NCBI GenBank assembly: GCA_031556725.1
Contig: JAVBSL010000020.1
Coordinates: 1-64,000, forward strand
DNA length: 64,000 nt
Direction: 5' to 3'
Origin: UBA935 sp031556725
GTDB lineage: Bacteria > Bacillota > Clostridia > Lachnospirales > Lachnospiraceae
Made by a program: the position numbers and the translations under genes. Positions 43,080-52,653 of the stretch are shown here, in pieces (the first letter of the stretch is position 1; each line of letters opens with the position of its first letter). The notes beneath the pieces were generated by a model. That model saw only the letters and a program-made list of their open reading frames with translations, was not told where the DNA came from and searched no databases.

Positions 43080-43939
43080 ATACTGTACTGGAAGTAAATA
43101 ATCTTAGCAAATCTTATAAGGGATTCAGCCTGCGCGACATCAACATGACGCTGGAAGCCGGAACATTGACCGGCTTTATTGGCCCTAATGGTGCGGGTAA
43201 GACCACAACAATAAAGAGTATTTTAAACATGGTGAACTATGAACAGGGTAATATTTCAGTTTTCGGGAGGGACAGCAGAAAGGACGAAATGACAATAAAA
43301 CCATTGCTGGGCATCGTATTGGAGAACGGATCCTTTTATGATAACCTTACCCTGGAAAAAATGAAGAAACTGATTGCTCCAATGTTTTCAAATTGGGATG
43401 AAGACTTGTATCAGAGCTATCAAAAGAAGTTTCAACTGCCGGGGAAAAAACGAATCAAGGAGTTATCCCGGGGAATGCGCATGAAATACACGATTTCACT
43501 GGCACTTTCACACGGTGCAGAGTTGTTTATATTCGATGAACCGACGGCAGGATTGGATGCAGCTGTCCGCATGGAACTGATGGATATATTAAAGGAACTG
43601 GTTTGTGATCATAACAAAACCGTACTCATGTCAACCCACGTAACACAAGACTTGGAAAAAACAGCCGATTATCTTTATTTCATATTTAATGGGCAAATCC
43701 TTCTTCACGGCGCCAAAGATGAATTAAAAGAACAATATGCTAAGGTAAGTGGCCCAGCCAGTATATTAACACCCAATATGGCATCCGGTTTAATCGGCGT
43801 TAGCAGTACATCGTATAGCTTCGAGGCTTTAACTGATCAGTCCAAAGAGTTGCGGAAAAGAATGCCGGAAGCAGTAGTATTTGAAACACCCACAATTGAG
43901 GAGATTATGTTGTATTATACAAAGGAGGGGCAACGATGA
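43076..43939 (+). CDS. ABC transporter ATPase (YtrB/BcrA-like)
   Basis: 287 residues: Walker A GPNGAGKTT, signature LSRGMRMKY (one residue shifted from LSGGQ, as usual in this branch), Walker B LFIFDEPTAGLD, H-loop MSTHV, and a C-terminal extension to 287. Overlaps the repressor and permease genes by 4 bp each. Energises the ABC-2 permease at 43936. Confidence 0.94.
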   Translation: MNTVLEVNNLSKSYKGFSLRDINMTLEAGTLTGFIGPNGAGKTTTIKSILNMVNYEQGNISVFGRDSRKDEMTIKPLLGIVLENGSFYDNLTLEKMKKLIAPMFSNWDEDLYQSYQKKFQLPGKKRIKELSRGMRMKYTISLALSHGAELFIFDEPTAGLDAAVRMELMDILKELVCDHNKTVLMSTHVTQDLEKTADYLYFIFNGQILLHGAKDELKEQYAKVSGPASILTPNMASGLIGVSSTSYSFEALTDQSKELRKRMPEAVVFETPTIEEIMLYYTKEGQR

Positions 43940-44559
43940 AGAATAATTTAATTCCTTTTGCAAAGCTTCAGATTTCCGCGCTGAGCCCGGTACTGGCACT
44001 TTGTATTGTTCTGTTGCCGATGTCTTCACTGAAAGTGACTGATTATCGTGGCACTGTCATTTTCGGTTCCATCTTGACCATAAGTGCACTTTTTATTATG
44101 AACAGCTTTGGTGTCACTGACGAAAAATATAAAGTAAAATATCTTTTTCACACCTTGCCGGTGTCTCCCTCCGTGGTTGTCGGGGTCAGATGGATGATTA
44201 CGTATGGCCTGGTTATTTTAGTTTTGCCGGTTGCGGTGCTTTTGTCGCACGCTACAGCTGTGGTAAGACCGGAGGTGCTGCAGCCATTGCATTTTTCACC
44301 ATTATGCAATGGTTTTCTTCTGGCAGCCATGATAATTCCGCTGTGTTTATTGATTTATTTCAGATTTAGCGCAGAAAGAGCGACAATTATTGCCTCAATC
44401 TTGCTTATGGTATTAGTGACTTCATTTTCGTTGGGACAAGGATTTTTCAGTAAATTTTTATCCGGTCGGGCATGGGCAGGTAATCTTATATTGGCAGTTT
44501 GCATTAATTATCTGTGTCTGAAAATCTGCATTACTCAATATAAGAGAAGGATTAGATAA
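43936..44559 (+). CDS. ABC-2-type permease, short form
   Basis: 207 residues with six helices and few loops; begins NLIPFAKLQISALSP. This fits the DUF/ABC-2 permeases found with YtrA-type operons. An exposed segment after helix 2 (GVTDEKYKVKYLFHTLPV) resembles the coupling loop. Followed by 4 bases and the hydrolase gene, so fully in the operon. Confidence 0.85.
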   Translation: MKNNLIPFAKLQISALSPVLALCIVLLPMSSLKVTDYRGTVIFGSILTISALFIMNSFGVTDEKYKVKYLFHTLPVSPSVVVGVRWMITYGLVILVLPVAVLLSHATAVVRPEVLQPLHFSPLCNGFLLAAMIIPLCLLIYFRFSAERATIIASILLMVLVTSFSLGQGFFSKFLSGRAWAGNLILAVCINYLCLKICITQYKRRIR

Positions 44560-44563
44560 ATTT

Positions 44564-45979
44564 ATGAAAAGCAAATTATTTTTATTTCTTTTAGTAAGCG
44601 GTATTGTGTTATCAGGCTGCACAAAGCATCAAAACAATCCATCAGCCAACGCAGAAGTGCAAAGCAATGTGCAGATTACTAATGTAGTTGAACTTTCGGA
44701 AGCCAATACTTTTCTTGAATTTGTATTAAATGGAGAATATGACCAGGCATATGGAATGTGTAATGATGAAATGCAGGTATTTTTTGAATCCGGTGAAAGG
44801 ATGGGCTCCATGTGGGAGGATATCCTTCTATCTGTTGGCGGTCATCACGGTCATGGACAACCTGGTGTAACCCAAGCGGAAGATGTGGTGTTATATACTT
44901 ATCCGGCACAATTTGAGACCGGAGATTATAATATTAATATCAGCATTTCAAAAGAAGGTCAGATTGCCGGTTTTAATATTTTGACAGCCGCGTCTAAAAA
45001 CTTGAATGCCAAAGCCAAGCAGGAGGGGCCAACGGCTTCCGCCGATTTACCGGAGGGAGTTGCGGAGAAAGATATTATTATTAATAAAGGTCAGGAGCAT
45101 GAGCTGTATGGAAAGCTTACCTATCCTGCCGATGTTGTTGGTTCCGTTCCGGTAGTGGTGCTGGTTCACGGCTCAGGTGCTCATGATATGGATGAATCAA
45201 TCACCGTAGAAAACAAACCATTTCGAGATATTGCTTATTTTCTTCCGCAAAAGGGAATTGCGGTTTTCCGTTATCATAAAGTTACTTATGCTTATCCGGA
45301 GGATTTTGATCAGACAATATTGACGGTCGATATGGAAACAGTGAATGATGCTGTTGCCGCAAAGCAGGCCTTATTGGATCAGGCAGATATGGACTTTTCA
45401 AACATTTATGTAGCAGGTCACAGCCTGGGCGGTATGATGGCACCTCGAATTGCCAAAGCAGGCGGTTATGATGGGATGATTTTGCTGGCCGGCAGTCCTC
45501 GCAGCATGATAGATATTTTATACGACCAAAATAAATATATGATTTCCGTCAGTGGCTTACCGCAAGATCAGAGCGATGCCATGGAAGCAGAGATTGACCG
45601 GCTATATGCAGAGGCAAAAGAAATTATAAAGCTGTCTCCTGAGGCAATGACGGGAAAAGTTGTCTTTGGCAGCCTCCCGGCAGCATATCTATATTCTGTT
45701 TCAACACCCTCGGCGGCAGAGGACATAAGAGAACTGGATTTGCCAATATTGATATTACAGGGCAGTAAAGATTTTCAAGTGTTTCCCGCCCGGGACTTTG
45801 CGCAGTATGAGGAGATTACAAAAGGATTAAGCGATGTTACGATGATTGAATATGATGGTTTAAACCATATGTTTATGTCATCGTTTATGGAGGTACCTGA
45901 TCTATCGGAATATAAAACTCCAGCTAGGGTTGATGCGAAGGTTTTGGAAGATATGGCGAAGTGGATAAGTGAAAGATAA
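44564..45979 (+). CDS. DUF3887-alpha/beta-hydrolase lipoprotein, cassette 2
   Basis: 471 residues: lipobox LSGC (C19), a DUF3887 domain (about 42-145, NTFLEFVLNGEYDQAY), then an alpha/beta hydrolase (165-471) with HGSGAHD, nucleophile GHSLGG and NHMFM at the end; acid in LQGSKDFQV. The catalytic part is clearly related to the 41573 hydrolase; the N-terminal domain is an addition. Fourth gene of the GntR operon. Ended by a hairpin that recurs at 54855. Confidence 0.92.
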   Translation: MKSKLFLFLLVSGIVLSGCTKHQNNPSANAEVQSNVQITNVVELSEANTFLEFVLNGEYDQAYGMCNDEMQVFFESGERMGSMWEDILLSVGGHHGHGQPGVTQAEDVVLYTYPAQFETGDYNINISISKEGQIAGFNILTAASKNLNAKAKQEGPTASADLPEGVAEKDIIINKGQEHELYGKLTYPADVVGSVPVVVLVHGSGAHDMDESITVENKPFRDIAYFLPQKGIAVFRYHKVTYAYPEDFDQTILTVDMETVNDAVAAKQALLDQADMDFSNIYVAGHSLGGMMAPRIAKAGGYDGMILLAGSPRSMIDILYDQNKYMISVSGLPQDQSDAMEAEIDRLYAEAKEIIKLSPEAMTGKVVFGSLPAAYLYSVSTPSAAEDIRELDLPILILQGSKDFQVFPARDFAQYEEITKGLSDVTMIEYDGLNHMFMSSFMEVPDLSEYKTPARVDAKVLEDMAKWISER

Positions 45980-45986
45980 AAAGTTA

Positions 45987-46022
45987 GTGCCAAGGCAGGA
46001 TAAGAAATCATTGCTTTGGCAC
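45987..46022 (+). terminator. Duplicated hairpin, copy 1 (terminator)
   Basis: Arms GTGCCAAGGCA and TGCTTTGGCAC (11 bp, one G-T pair), 14-base loop, then TTTTAAG. 35 of 36 bases equal 54855-54890. Convergent genes on both sides, so it may end both. Confidence 0.75.
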
Positions 46023-46031
46023 TTTTAAGAT

Positions 46032-47336
46032 TTACCTTACTAACTCATATACCTTTTCAAGAGCGTCACGAGCAGGCAACGGATAATCAGGGATCAGCGG
46101 CAAACTATCCTTACTTTCGTCCGGCCGGTGAAATTGCTTATATGATACGGTATATGTCAATTTTGAGTTTGGTAATTGAAAGAGAAGTGTATCTCCGTAG
46201 GAGGAAGGCATTCCGCCGCTTGTTTCTCCCACGATTTTACCTATCCCGTTATCGGATATCATAGTCGCAAAATCGGTTGCAGAACTGAATGTGCGCGGTG
46301 CAGTCAACACATATACGTCTCCTTGAAATAATAAGTCTTTTATCTTGGAGTTGATTATTTTGCTTTTTTTAATTTTGATTAGTATAGAGCCGCACCGAAT
46401 ATCAACATTTCCAAATGAAAAATATTCATCAACATCTAAATAACGGATAAATTCATTGGCAACCATTGAATTACCGCCGCCATTATTTTGTAAGTCTACA
46501 ATAACAGTTTGAATTTGATTGTCCTTGACTTCAGCAAAAAAACGATTCAGTGTTTCACGGTAAAGGTCATTGTAGTTGCATTCTGTCAACGTAAATATTC
46601 CGACCTTATTTTCATTATCAATCACATATGTCACGAAGGGTGTAGCTTGAGCATCTTGTTCCGGTTCATAACTTTCAAATGTATATGTTTCGGAGATTTT
46701 TCCGTCAGGTGTTTCGAAAGCAATGACTAATGGGATGGATACATCGACATTCAAAAAAGCTAAATCATCTTTCCAGCGGCACAGTCTGGCAAAACGATAT
46801 TCGGCATATCCGTCCTGCTCATAGGAAAACTGAGTTTTAAACGTGCGAAGTAAGTCCTCCACAGAAATGCCACCGATGCTTACAATGGCATTACCGGCAT
46901 TTTCACCTTCATCACAGTAAAGCTTATCATTACTAAAGCGAAATGAAATGGGGATTTGTTCATCAATTTCCATATTGATATCCACCTTCGTGTGAGCATC
47001 GTTCAGTTGCGCTAATATCCGTGCGGAAGCCTGCCAGATTTGCAAAACCGTAACCTGTTCGGGCAGATTGTCCTTTTCTAAGCGGCTTTGTGACGCCACG
47101 GCTTCGGGGAGTTCGTCTATGCAAGCGGGGTGGCGTTGTTTCAATAGTTTTAACATATAGTCAATATCCGCGGCAGCCTGATCTTTTGTCAGCGTATTAG
47201 ATAAACTTGAGGTATAAGCCAGATCGGAGACAGTACCGCGATGGGGGGCAAAAAAGAGTTTATATGTACCGAAAAGAATTCCAACTATCAATAGAAGGGC
47301 ACATATAACAATAATTGTAATTTTGGTCTTTTTCAT
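46032..47336 (-). CDS. S41-family peptidase (C-terminal processing protease type)
   Basis: 434 residues, a single N-terminal helix (5-27) that anchors the enzyme outside. A helical N-terminal region (50-115), a divergent PDZ-like stretch (130-190), and the S41 core: strand VIVDLQNNGGGNS, the serine in TFSSATDFA and the GKIVGETSGG segment. Catalytic lysine in the usual place is not obvious, so a Ser-His-Glu tricorn-like set is possible. It probably trims envelope or secreted proteins. Alone on the minus strand. Cut-off from neighbours by the hairpin at 45987. Confidence 0.85.
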   Translation of the reverse strand: MKKTKITIIVICALLLIVGILFGTYKLFFAPHRGTVSDLAYTSSLSNTLTKDQAAADIDYMLKLLKQRHPACIDELPEAVASQSRLEKDNLPEQVTVLQIWQASARILAQLNDAHTKVDINMEIDEQIPISFRFSNDKLYCDEGENAGNAIVSIGGISVEDLLRTFKTQFSYEQDGYAEYRFARLCRWKDDLAFLNVDVSIPLVIAFETPDGKISETYTFESYEPEQDAQATPFVTYVIDNENKVGIFTLTECNYNDLYRETLNRFFAEVKDNQIQTVIVDLQNNGGGNSMVANEFIRYLDVDEYFSFGNVDIRCGSILIKIKKSKIINSKIKDLLFQGDVYVLTAPRTFSSATDFATMISDNGIGKIVGETSGGMPSSYGDTLLFQLPNSKLTYTVSYKQFHRPDESKDSLPLIPDYPLPARDALEKVYELVR

Positions 47337-47444
47337 AAAAATCCTGCTTTCAGTTTTAAATATTGAATTATTTTAGCAAAAGTATAGCATAATCCAGCAG
47401 TAAGCACCAGTTTCGTTTTACTACTATAATTACATATGTAATGC

Positions 47445-47473
47445 TTCATTTTTGATTTTGACTCTGTTATAAT
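47445..47473 (+). promoter_or_regulatory. Predicted promoter of the xylosidase gene
   Basis: TATAAT (47468-47473) preceded by TGT (extended -10 type) and a weak TTCATT at 47445-47450, spacer 17. Confidence 0.5.
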
Positions 47474-47518
47474 GAGAGAAATCAGTATTTAGTGGAAATA
47501 TATGAAAGGCAAAGAAAA

Positions 47519-49024
47519 ATGAAAATTCAAAATCCGATTATCAGAGGATTCTACCCTGATCCAAGTATTTGTAAGGCAGAGGGAAAGTATTATATTGCAT
47601 GCAGCTCCTTTCAGTTCTTTCCGGGAGTTCCGATTTTCGAAAGTGAGGATTTAGTAAGCTGGAAGCAGGTGGCAAATGCACTTACCAGAACCAGTCAGGT
47701 AGAACTGCACCAGGTTCCCAGCTCAGGAGGCGTATTTGCGCCTACTCTTCGTTATCATGACGGAACCTTTTATATGGTGACCAATAACAACACCTTTGGG
47801 AAAAATTTCTATATCTCCACAACCGACATTTGCGGAGAGTGGTCAGAACCTATTTTTGTTGAGCAGGAGGGAATAGACCCTTCCCTGCTTTTTGATGAAG
47901 GAAAAGTTTATTTTACCAGTAACGGTACGGGTGCAAACGGGAAAGGCTGTATTTTTCAATGTGAAATAGATATTAAGACCGGAGAAAAACTGACCGAAAG
48001 CCTTCCGATATGGCAGGGCAGCGGCGGAAGATATCTGGAATCTCCCCATCTGTATCATATTGGTGACTGGTACTATATGATGGCTGCAGAGGGCGGCACA
48101 GAATACGGTCATATGATAACCTATGCCAGAAGTAAGAACCCTTTTGGACCATTTGAAGGCTATGAAAAAAATCCGGTGCTGACCAACAAAAACTTAGGTG
48201 GAAATGAGAGCAGTATCCAAGGAATCGGACATGGTGATTTGATTCGTGATAAAAAAGGAAATTACTATATTGTCTGTTTAGGTTTCCGCCAGAGCGGAAT
48301 ATGGCAGCCCTTCCATCATTTGGGCAGGGAAGTATTCTTAGCACCCATTTACTGGCAGGAGGATGGCTGGTTTACCGCCGGAGATCATGGAACCGTAGCA
48401 GAATGGATGGATGTGGAACTTAACGGAAAGCAAGATCCGGATGCTTACAATATTTCCTTTGAAAGTATGGGTGAGGATAACCTCAGATGGAGTTATTTAA
48501 GGGATTATCATAAAGAAAATTATGAATTTGCAGATGGAAGCCTAAAACTCCGGGGAACAAACATTACTTTAAATGAGGCAGATACCCCTACTTTTGTGGG
48601 CGTTCGTCAGTCCGAGTTTGACACAAAGCTTAACGTAACGGTGTCCGGAGATGCCAAGGAAGCCGGCATCACTTTTTACATGGATGAAGACCAGCATTAT
48701 GATCTGGCATTTACCAATGAAAATGATATCAGGCAGGTGATTTTTCGGCTCCGCGTAGGAGATGTTGAGAATGTGAAGAAAGCAGTCACTTTGCCGGATG
48801 GCATAAAGGAAGCAAAGCTTTCGGTGATTTCCGATCCTGACAGATATCATTTTTATTGTAATGTAAATGGTGTGAAGGAACTCTTGGGCAGTGCCAGAAC
48901 AAAATACTTATCCTCAGAAGTAGCAGGTGGATTTACCGGTGTTGTGATGGGCATGTATGCGGTTGATGAGGAAGAAAGATGGGCAGAATTTAAGGATTTC
49001 TGCTGGCTGCAGGGAATACATTAA
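47519..49024 (+). CDS. GH43-family beta-xylosidase/arabinofuranosidase
   Basis: 501 residues from 47519 (the family N-terminus reads NPIIRGFYPDPS). Five-bladed propeller catalytic domain (1-310) with base D14 in YPDPS, modulator D120 in GIDPSLLF and acid E174 in YLESPHLY, the spacing of clan F xylosidases. A C-terminal beta-sandwich (about 325-500) of the DUF1349/XynB type closes the active site. No signal peptide, so it acts on imported xylo-oligosaccharides. Single gene; RBS AAAGG is moderately placed. Confidence 0.94.
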   Translation: MKIQNPIIRGFYPDPSICKAEGKYYIACSSFQFFPGVPIFESEDLVSWKQVANALTRTSQVELHQVPSSGGVFAPTLRYHDGTFYMVTNNNTFGKNFYISTTDICGEWSEPIFVEQEGIDPSLLFDEGKVYFTSNGTGANGKGCIFQCEIDIKTGEKLTESLPIWQGSGGRYLESPHLYHIGDWYYMMAAEGGTEYGHMITYARSKNPFGPFEGYEKNPVLTNKNLGGNESSIQGIGHGDLIRDKKGNYYIVCLGFRQSGIWQPFHHLGREVFLAPIYWQEDGWFTAGDHGTVAEWMDVELNGKQDPDAYNISFESMGEDNLRWSYLRDYHKENYEFADGSLKLRGTNITLNEADTPTFVGVRQSEFDTKLNVTVSGDAKEAGITFYMDEDQHYDLAFTNENDIRQVIFRLRVGDVENVKKAVTLPDGIKEAKLSVISDPDRYHFYCNVNGVKELLGSARTKYLSSEVAGGFTGVVMGMYAVDEEERWAEFKDFCWLQGIH

Positions 49025-49060
49025 ACAACCAGATCCCCCTTGCTCCGGCAATAACACTTT

Positions 49061-49807
49061 TCAGTCAGCCCGTGGAATCAATTGAAATGCAGGCATTGGA
49101 TTGACTTTGTGAAGATTAGCTTCATGCAGTCTGTCAATCCTTTCTTTTACCTGTTCATCATCACAGATATTTTCCCTGATATACTTATCCAAAGTAGCGT
49201 ATGTAAAGCCCAAACTATCTTCATCTGTTTTGCCGCAAAGACCGTCAATCGGTGTTTTGTCGATAAACTCTGAGCTAAGTCCCAGTTCTTTGCCAATGGC
49301 TTTTAACTCAGTAACAGTCAGGTTGGAAAGGGGAGCAAAATCACCGGCGGAATCACCGAATTTTGTGGCGTAACCCACCCAATCTTCACTGAGGTTAGAA
49401 GTGTTGGCAACCCTGCCGCCGACAATTCCGGAAACAGCGTAAAGTGCTGACATACGGAGCCTGGCCGGCGTATTAAAGGTTGCGACTGTATTGAGCATCA
49501 TTCCTGCGTTAATAATTTCATCATACAATGTTTGTACCGGTTCTTTAACATTTATTGTGATATGCGAAATCCCCAATACTTCACAGAGACGATAGGCCAC
49601 ATCGATATCCGCTTGCTCCCCCTGCGGCATCAGTACACCCAGAACACGTTCCTTACCTAAAGCCTCCACACACAGGGCAGCCACAATAGAACTGTCTTTT
49701 CCGCCGCTGATTCCAATTACCGCTTTCGTCTCGGGGGAAGCATTATGCTGGAAATAATCGGTGACCCATTGTATAAGCTGCGGTGTAACATTTTTTGCAT
49801 TAAACAT
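49061..49807 (-). CDS. nadE: NH3-dependent NAD+ synthetase
   Basis: 248 residues, the short ammonia-dependent form. P-loop GISGGKDSS (35-43), the NaAD-binding LSEDWVGYATK-like region (NTSNLSEDWVGYATKFGD) and the KTPIDGLCGKTDED segment. It amidates nicotinate adenine dinucleotide to NAD. Last gene of the NAD operon. Its presence means the deamidated route (nicotinamidase product) is completed here, whereas the NAMPT-like enzyme would use the amidated route. Confidence 0.94.
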   Translation of the reverse strand: MFNAKNVTPQLIQWVTDYFQHNASPETKAVIGISGGKDSSIVAALCVEALGKERVLGVLMPQGEQADIDVAYRLCEVLGISHITINVKEPVQTLYDEIINAGMMLNTVATFNTPARLRMSALYAVSGIVGGRVANTSNLSEDWVGYATKFGDSAGDFAPLSNLTVTELKAIGKELGLSSEFIDKTPIDGLCGKTDEDSLGFTYATLDKYIRENICDDEQVKERIDRLHEANLHKVNPMPAFQLIPRAD

Positions 49808-49849
49808 CTAATTCCCTCCATCTATATATCCGTATATTTTTTTGGCATA

Positions 49850-51334
49850 TCAGAATCTGCCATTATGCAAAATGTTCCGGATTTCCTTAAGTGATTGTTC
49901 TGTTACCATCTTGCCATCCCGGAAGACCTGTTTTAAGAGATTTTCACGGTCAAATGAAGCAAGAGTGGCAGGATCAAAACCGTCCTGATAATCCAGATTA
50001 CCATTTATGTCACGGTAAACAACACACATACCTCGCTGGGATTTTTTGAAGTTGCCGGTATCGGTTTTGGGATCTTTGAAGATTTGAATCGGCTTGCCGT
50101 TAACTTCACAATAGGTTGCCTTTATGGCGATGCCGAAGGTATCTCTGGTATATGGTTTCAGTTCGCCGTCCTGCTCCAGACACTGCATGGAAAAGCTGCC
50201 CACGCCCAATAAAACATTATTACAGGCAAATCCGTTTTGGGTCAGTATTTGATAAATACTTTCTGCTCGCTGGGGGGTGATGCTGTCGCCGTAAATCACC
50301 TTAATGTGGGAGTCGAGAACTTTATATCCTTTGGAGTTCACCTTTCCACCGAAAGTTTCCCAGAGCCTTTTTACCGTTTCAGTGGTGATTTCCACCGGAT
50401 CGCCGCTGTCGCCTCTGATTCCGATGTATCCGCCGTGCTTTAAAATATCCTCTTTACAATCAGGAAGGATATGATCCACCATGTTCCAATAATCATAACT
50501 ATCCGATACCATGCTGAAGCCGTTTTCCGGATAAATATCATTCAGCAGTCGTTTGACCATGGATTTTTCATCACCATCTACAGCATAGTTGCTGTTCATC
50601 ACAGAGTGTTCTGTGGAAATGGCACCAAAGGCCACCGGTTCTAAGGTGCAGTCACAGTTATAATAATCCTCTAAAAAAAGGATGGTCGGAACAGTAGCAG
50701 TGTTTAAAAACGAGAGACAAAAACCGGCACTTGACTTGATAGCACTTTCACAACTTTCCTGACCCCTCATGCTGAAATCACCTAAAGCCCGGCTGCGGGG
50801 AATGTCATCCTCGACGCTGATGTCAAAATACTTGTTGACGATTTGTCTGTACCGGTATCCCACATTGGCGGAAACCTGAGCGTGCCACAGGGAGCAGCTT
50901 AATGCGGTTTCCAGGGTGTTGACCAGCCACGCAAAATCAGGATGTGTATTGGTTATTTCAAACATCGGGACTTTAACCGGGACTCTGGTGCCTTCAGCAA
51001 TTGCATTAATCTCAATGGGTAAGTAACCCAAATCATGCAGCTTTTCAATTTTGTCATAGTTTACAATTTTTTCACCCAGTGTATGATTAATGATGCGCTT
51101 ATATTCGGTCATTACTTCATTTTTAGTGCGGCTGAAAAAATTCGTATTAAAAGAGGAGATAAGGTATTCTTTGATAAAAGCCTGCAAACCGAACATTACC
51201 AATTTATCCTCATCACTGATTCGGGACATTCGCGGCGTATAATAAGAAACTATCTTGGTTATACCTTTCGGATACTGCTCATTATGGGTGGTTTTATAAT
51301 AATCTAATAAAAGTAAAGGATTTATATTATTCAT
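49850..51334 (-). CDS. nadV: Nicotinamide phosphoribosyltransferase (NAMPT/NadV-like)
   Basis: 494 residues, the same length as animal and phage NAMPT. Family marks: YYTPRMSR near the start, CSLWHAQVSANVGYR, LGDFSMRGQES, VAFGAISTEHSV, GIRGDSGDP and YGDSITPQRA. It would join nicotinamide and PRPP to NMN. It overlaps the Prs-like gene by 8 bp, so the supply of the activated ribose is coupled. Alternatively the pair may work on ADP-ribose pyrophosphate, as in the phage NARP1 pathway, where the second enzyme is also NAMPT-like. No NMN adenylyltransferase is in the operon. Confidence 0.93.
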   Translation of the reverse strand: MNNINPLLLLDYYKTTHNEQYPKGITKIVSYYTPRMSRISDEDKLVMFGLQAFIKEYLISSFNTNFFSRTKNEVMTEYKRIINHTLGEKIVNYDKIEKLHDLGYLPIEINAIAEGTRVPVKVPMFEITNTHPDFAWLVNTLETALSCSLWHAQVSANVGYRYRQIVNKYFDISVEDDIPRSRALGDFSMRGQESCESAIKSSAGFCLSFLNTATVPTILFLEDYYNCDCTLEPVAFGAISTEHSVMNSNYAVDGDEKSMVKRLLNDIYPENGFSMVSDSYDYWNMVDHILPDCKEDILKHGGYIGIRGDSGDPVEITTETVKRLWETFGGKVNSKGYKVLDSHIKVIYGDSITPQRAESIYQILTQNGFACNNVLLGVGSFSMQCLEQDGELKPYTRDTFGIAIKATYCEVNGKPIQIFKDPKTDTGNFKKSQRGMCVVYRDINGNLDYQDGFDPATLASFDRENLLKQVFRDGKMVTEQSLKEIRNILHNGRF

Positions 51335-52124
51335 TTTCAGTTCCTCCGATTATTTCAATTAGTGGATGTTCTCCGGTGTAGATACTTTTTGTGGTATAGA
51401 TTTTTTCCAGGTAACCGCTGTCTATTAGTTCACCGTTTAAGATAGATTTTTCACAGTGGGTGACATATAGATAGATTTTATCCGCCCCTAATTCCTTCAG
51501 TTTTTTGGCTGAATGAAGAAATGTGCCGCCATAGCTTGAGATATCATCAATAATAAGGGCATTAAAAGAAGCTGTGGGTAATGCACCCTGAACTTCAAGT
51601 CCTAATATTTTACCGGTACTCCAGTCACGTTTTTTCACGCCGAAGGCACAGGGGAAACTGATTAATTCCGAATAACGTTTGCAGCTGCCTTCATCCGGAT
51701 AGAAGACGATATCCCGTTGGGGGTCAAGCAGCTTACTGATCAGATCCCTGATATTTTTATCAATGTTTTCCTGAACCACATTGTTAAGAAGGGCCAGTGA
51801 AACGTTTGAATGAGCATCCCTGACGATGACCTTATCAAATCTGAGCGAATTAATAAATTCACAAAAATATTTCAGGGTAAAGACTTCCTGCCTGTTTTTT
51901 ATCCGATCCATCCTGGCGTGAGGAATATAAGGCATATACAAGGTGAGTTTTTGGATGGAAAATTGCTCCCTTAAATGCTTGACAATGAAAAATAAAAGCA
52001 TTTCCTCGTCTTGTTCGTAAAGCCACTGGATGTCAACTTCATTGGAGTCCACCATAATATTCAGACGGGGTGTCTGATCGGGATATCGTTCGATCGATAA
52101 TGGGACATTGTTAAGCTTAAACAT
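51327..52124 (-). CDS. Short PRPP-synthetase-like enzyme
   Basis: 265 residues, shorter than the usual 310-320 of Prs. Visible parts: YMPYIPHARMDR (the ATP-binding YxPYxRQDR place), VRDAHS for the DxH metal site, and the PRPP loop LIIDDISSYGGT. Between them FYPDEGSCKRYS replaces the usual PDxGGxxRA motif, a mark of the phage/NadV-associated branch. It would pyrophosphorylate ribose 5-phosphate, or ADP-ribose in an Adps-like role. Overlaps nadV by 8 bp and touches the nicotinamidase gene. Confidence 0.85.
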   Translation of the reverse strand: MFKLNNVPLSIERYPDQTPRLNIMVDSNEVDIQWLYEQDEEMLLFFIVKHLREQFSIQKLTLYMPYIPHARMDRIKNRQEVFTLKYFCEFINSLRFDKVIVRDAHSNVSLALLNNVVQENIDKNIRDLISKLLDPQRDIVFYPDEGSCKRYSELISFPCAFGVKKRDWSTGKILGLEVQGALPTASFNALIIDDISSYGGTFLHSAKKLKELGADKIYLYVTHCEKSILNGELIDSGYLEKIYTTKSIYTGEHPLIEIIGGTENE

Positions 52125-52651
52125 TAATTATCCTCCATGTGCAATACGGAAACCTGGCACATTTTCATAGTAAGCAGCGCAGCCTTGTGACTTTCTTCCG
52201 TTACCCCGGCACAACAACGGGCATCAACAGTGATAGTTATTTCCGGTAATTGTGCCTTTAGGATAAGGGCATTGGAAACAACACAAATATCTGTACATAA
52301 TCCGCAAAGCTCTATTTCGTCAAAGGCATCAGCCGCTACATGTTTGGCAAGATCCAGGGAACCAAAGGTGGGTTTGTCGAATACCTCACAGCCGTCTGTA
52401 TCCAGACCATCGGCAATCAGATGTCCTTCAGTGCCCTGTACACAGTGTACCACCGGCAGATATTTGCCTTCCTGGGTGGCAAGGTAATTTTCATAATGGG
52501 TGTCACGGGTAAAAAGAATTTCCTGACCGCTTTGTTTGTATTCGGCGATCTTTTCTTTTACCGCCGGTAAAATCTTTTCCGCTGCCGGAGAACCCAGAGC
52601 TCCGGTAATAAAGTCATTTTGCATGTCAACTACAATCAATAATTTTTTCAT
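52124..52651 (-). CDS. pncA: Isochorismatase-fold amidohydrolase, probable nicotinamidase
   Basis: 175 residues with the catalytic triad D9 (VVDMQNDF), K93 (DKPTFGS) and C123 (GLCTDICVVSNA). Metal-binding residues D50 and H52 in TRDTH match nicotinamidases. It hydrolyses nicotinamide to nicotinate. Second gene of the NAD operon, 2 bp after the regulator. Together with nadE it supports nicotinate salvage; nicotinate phosphoribosyltransferase and NadD must be elsewhere. Confidence 0.9.
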   Translation of the reverse strand: MKKLLIVVDMQNDFITGALGSPAAEKILPAVKEKIAEYKQSGQEILFTRDTHYENYLATQEGKYLPVVHCVQGTEGHLIADGLDTDGCEVFDKPTFGSLDLAKHVAADAFDEIELCGLCTDICVVSNALILKAQLPEITITVDARCCAGVTEESHKAALLTMKMCQVSVLHMEDN

Positions 52652-52653
52652 TT

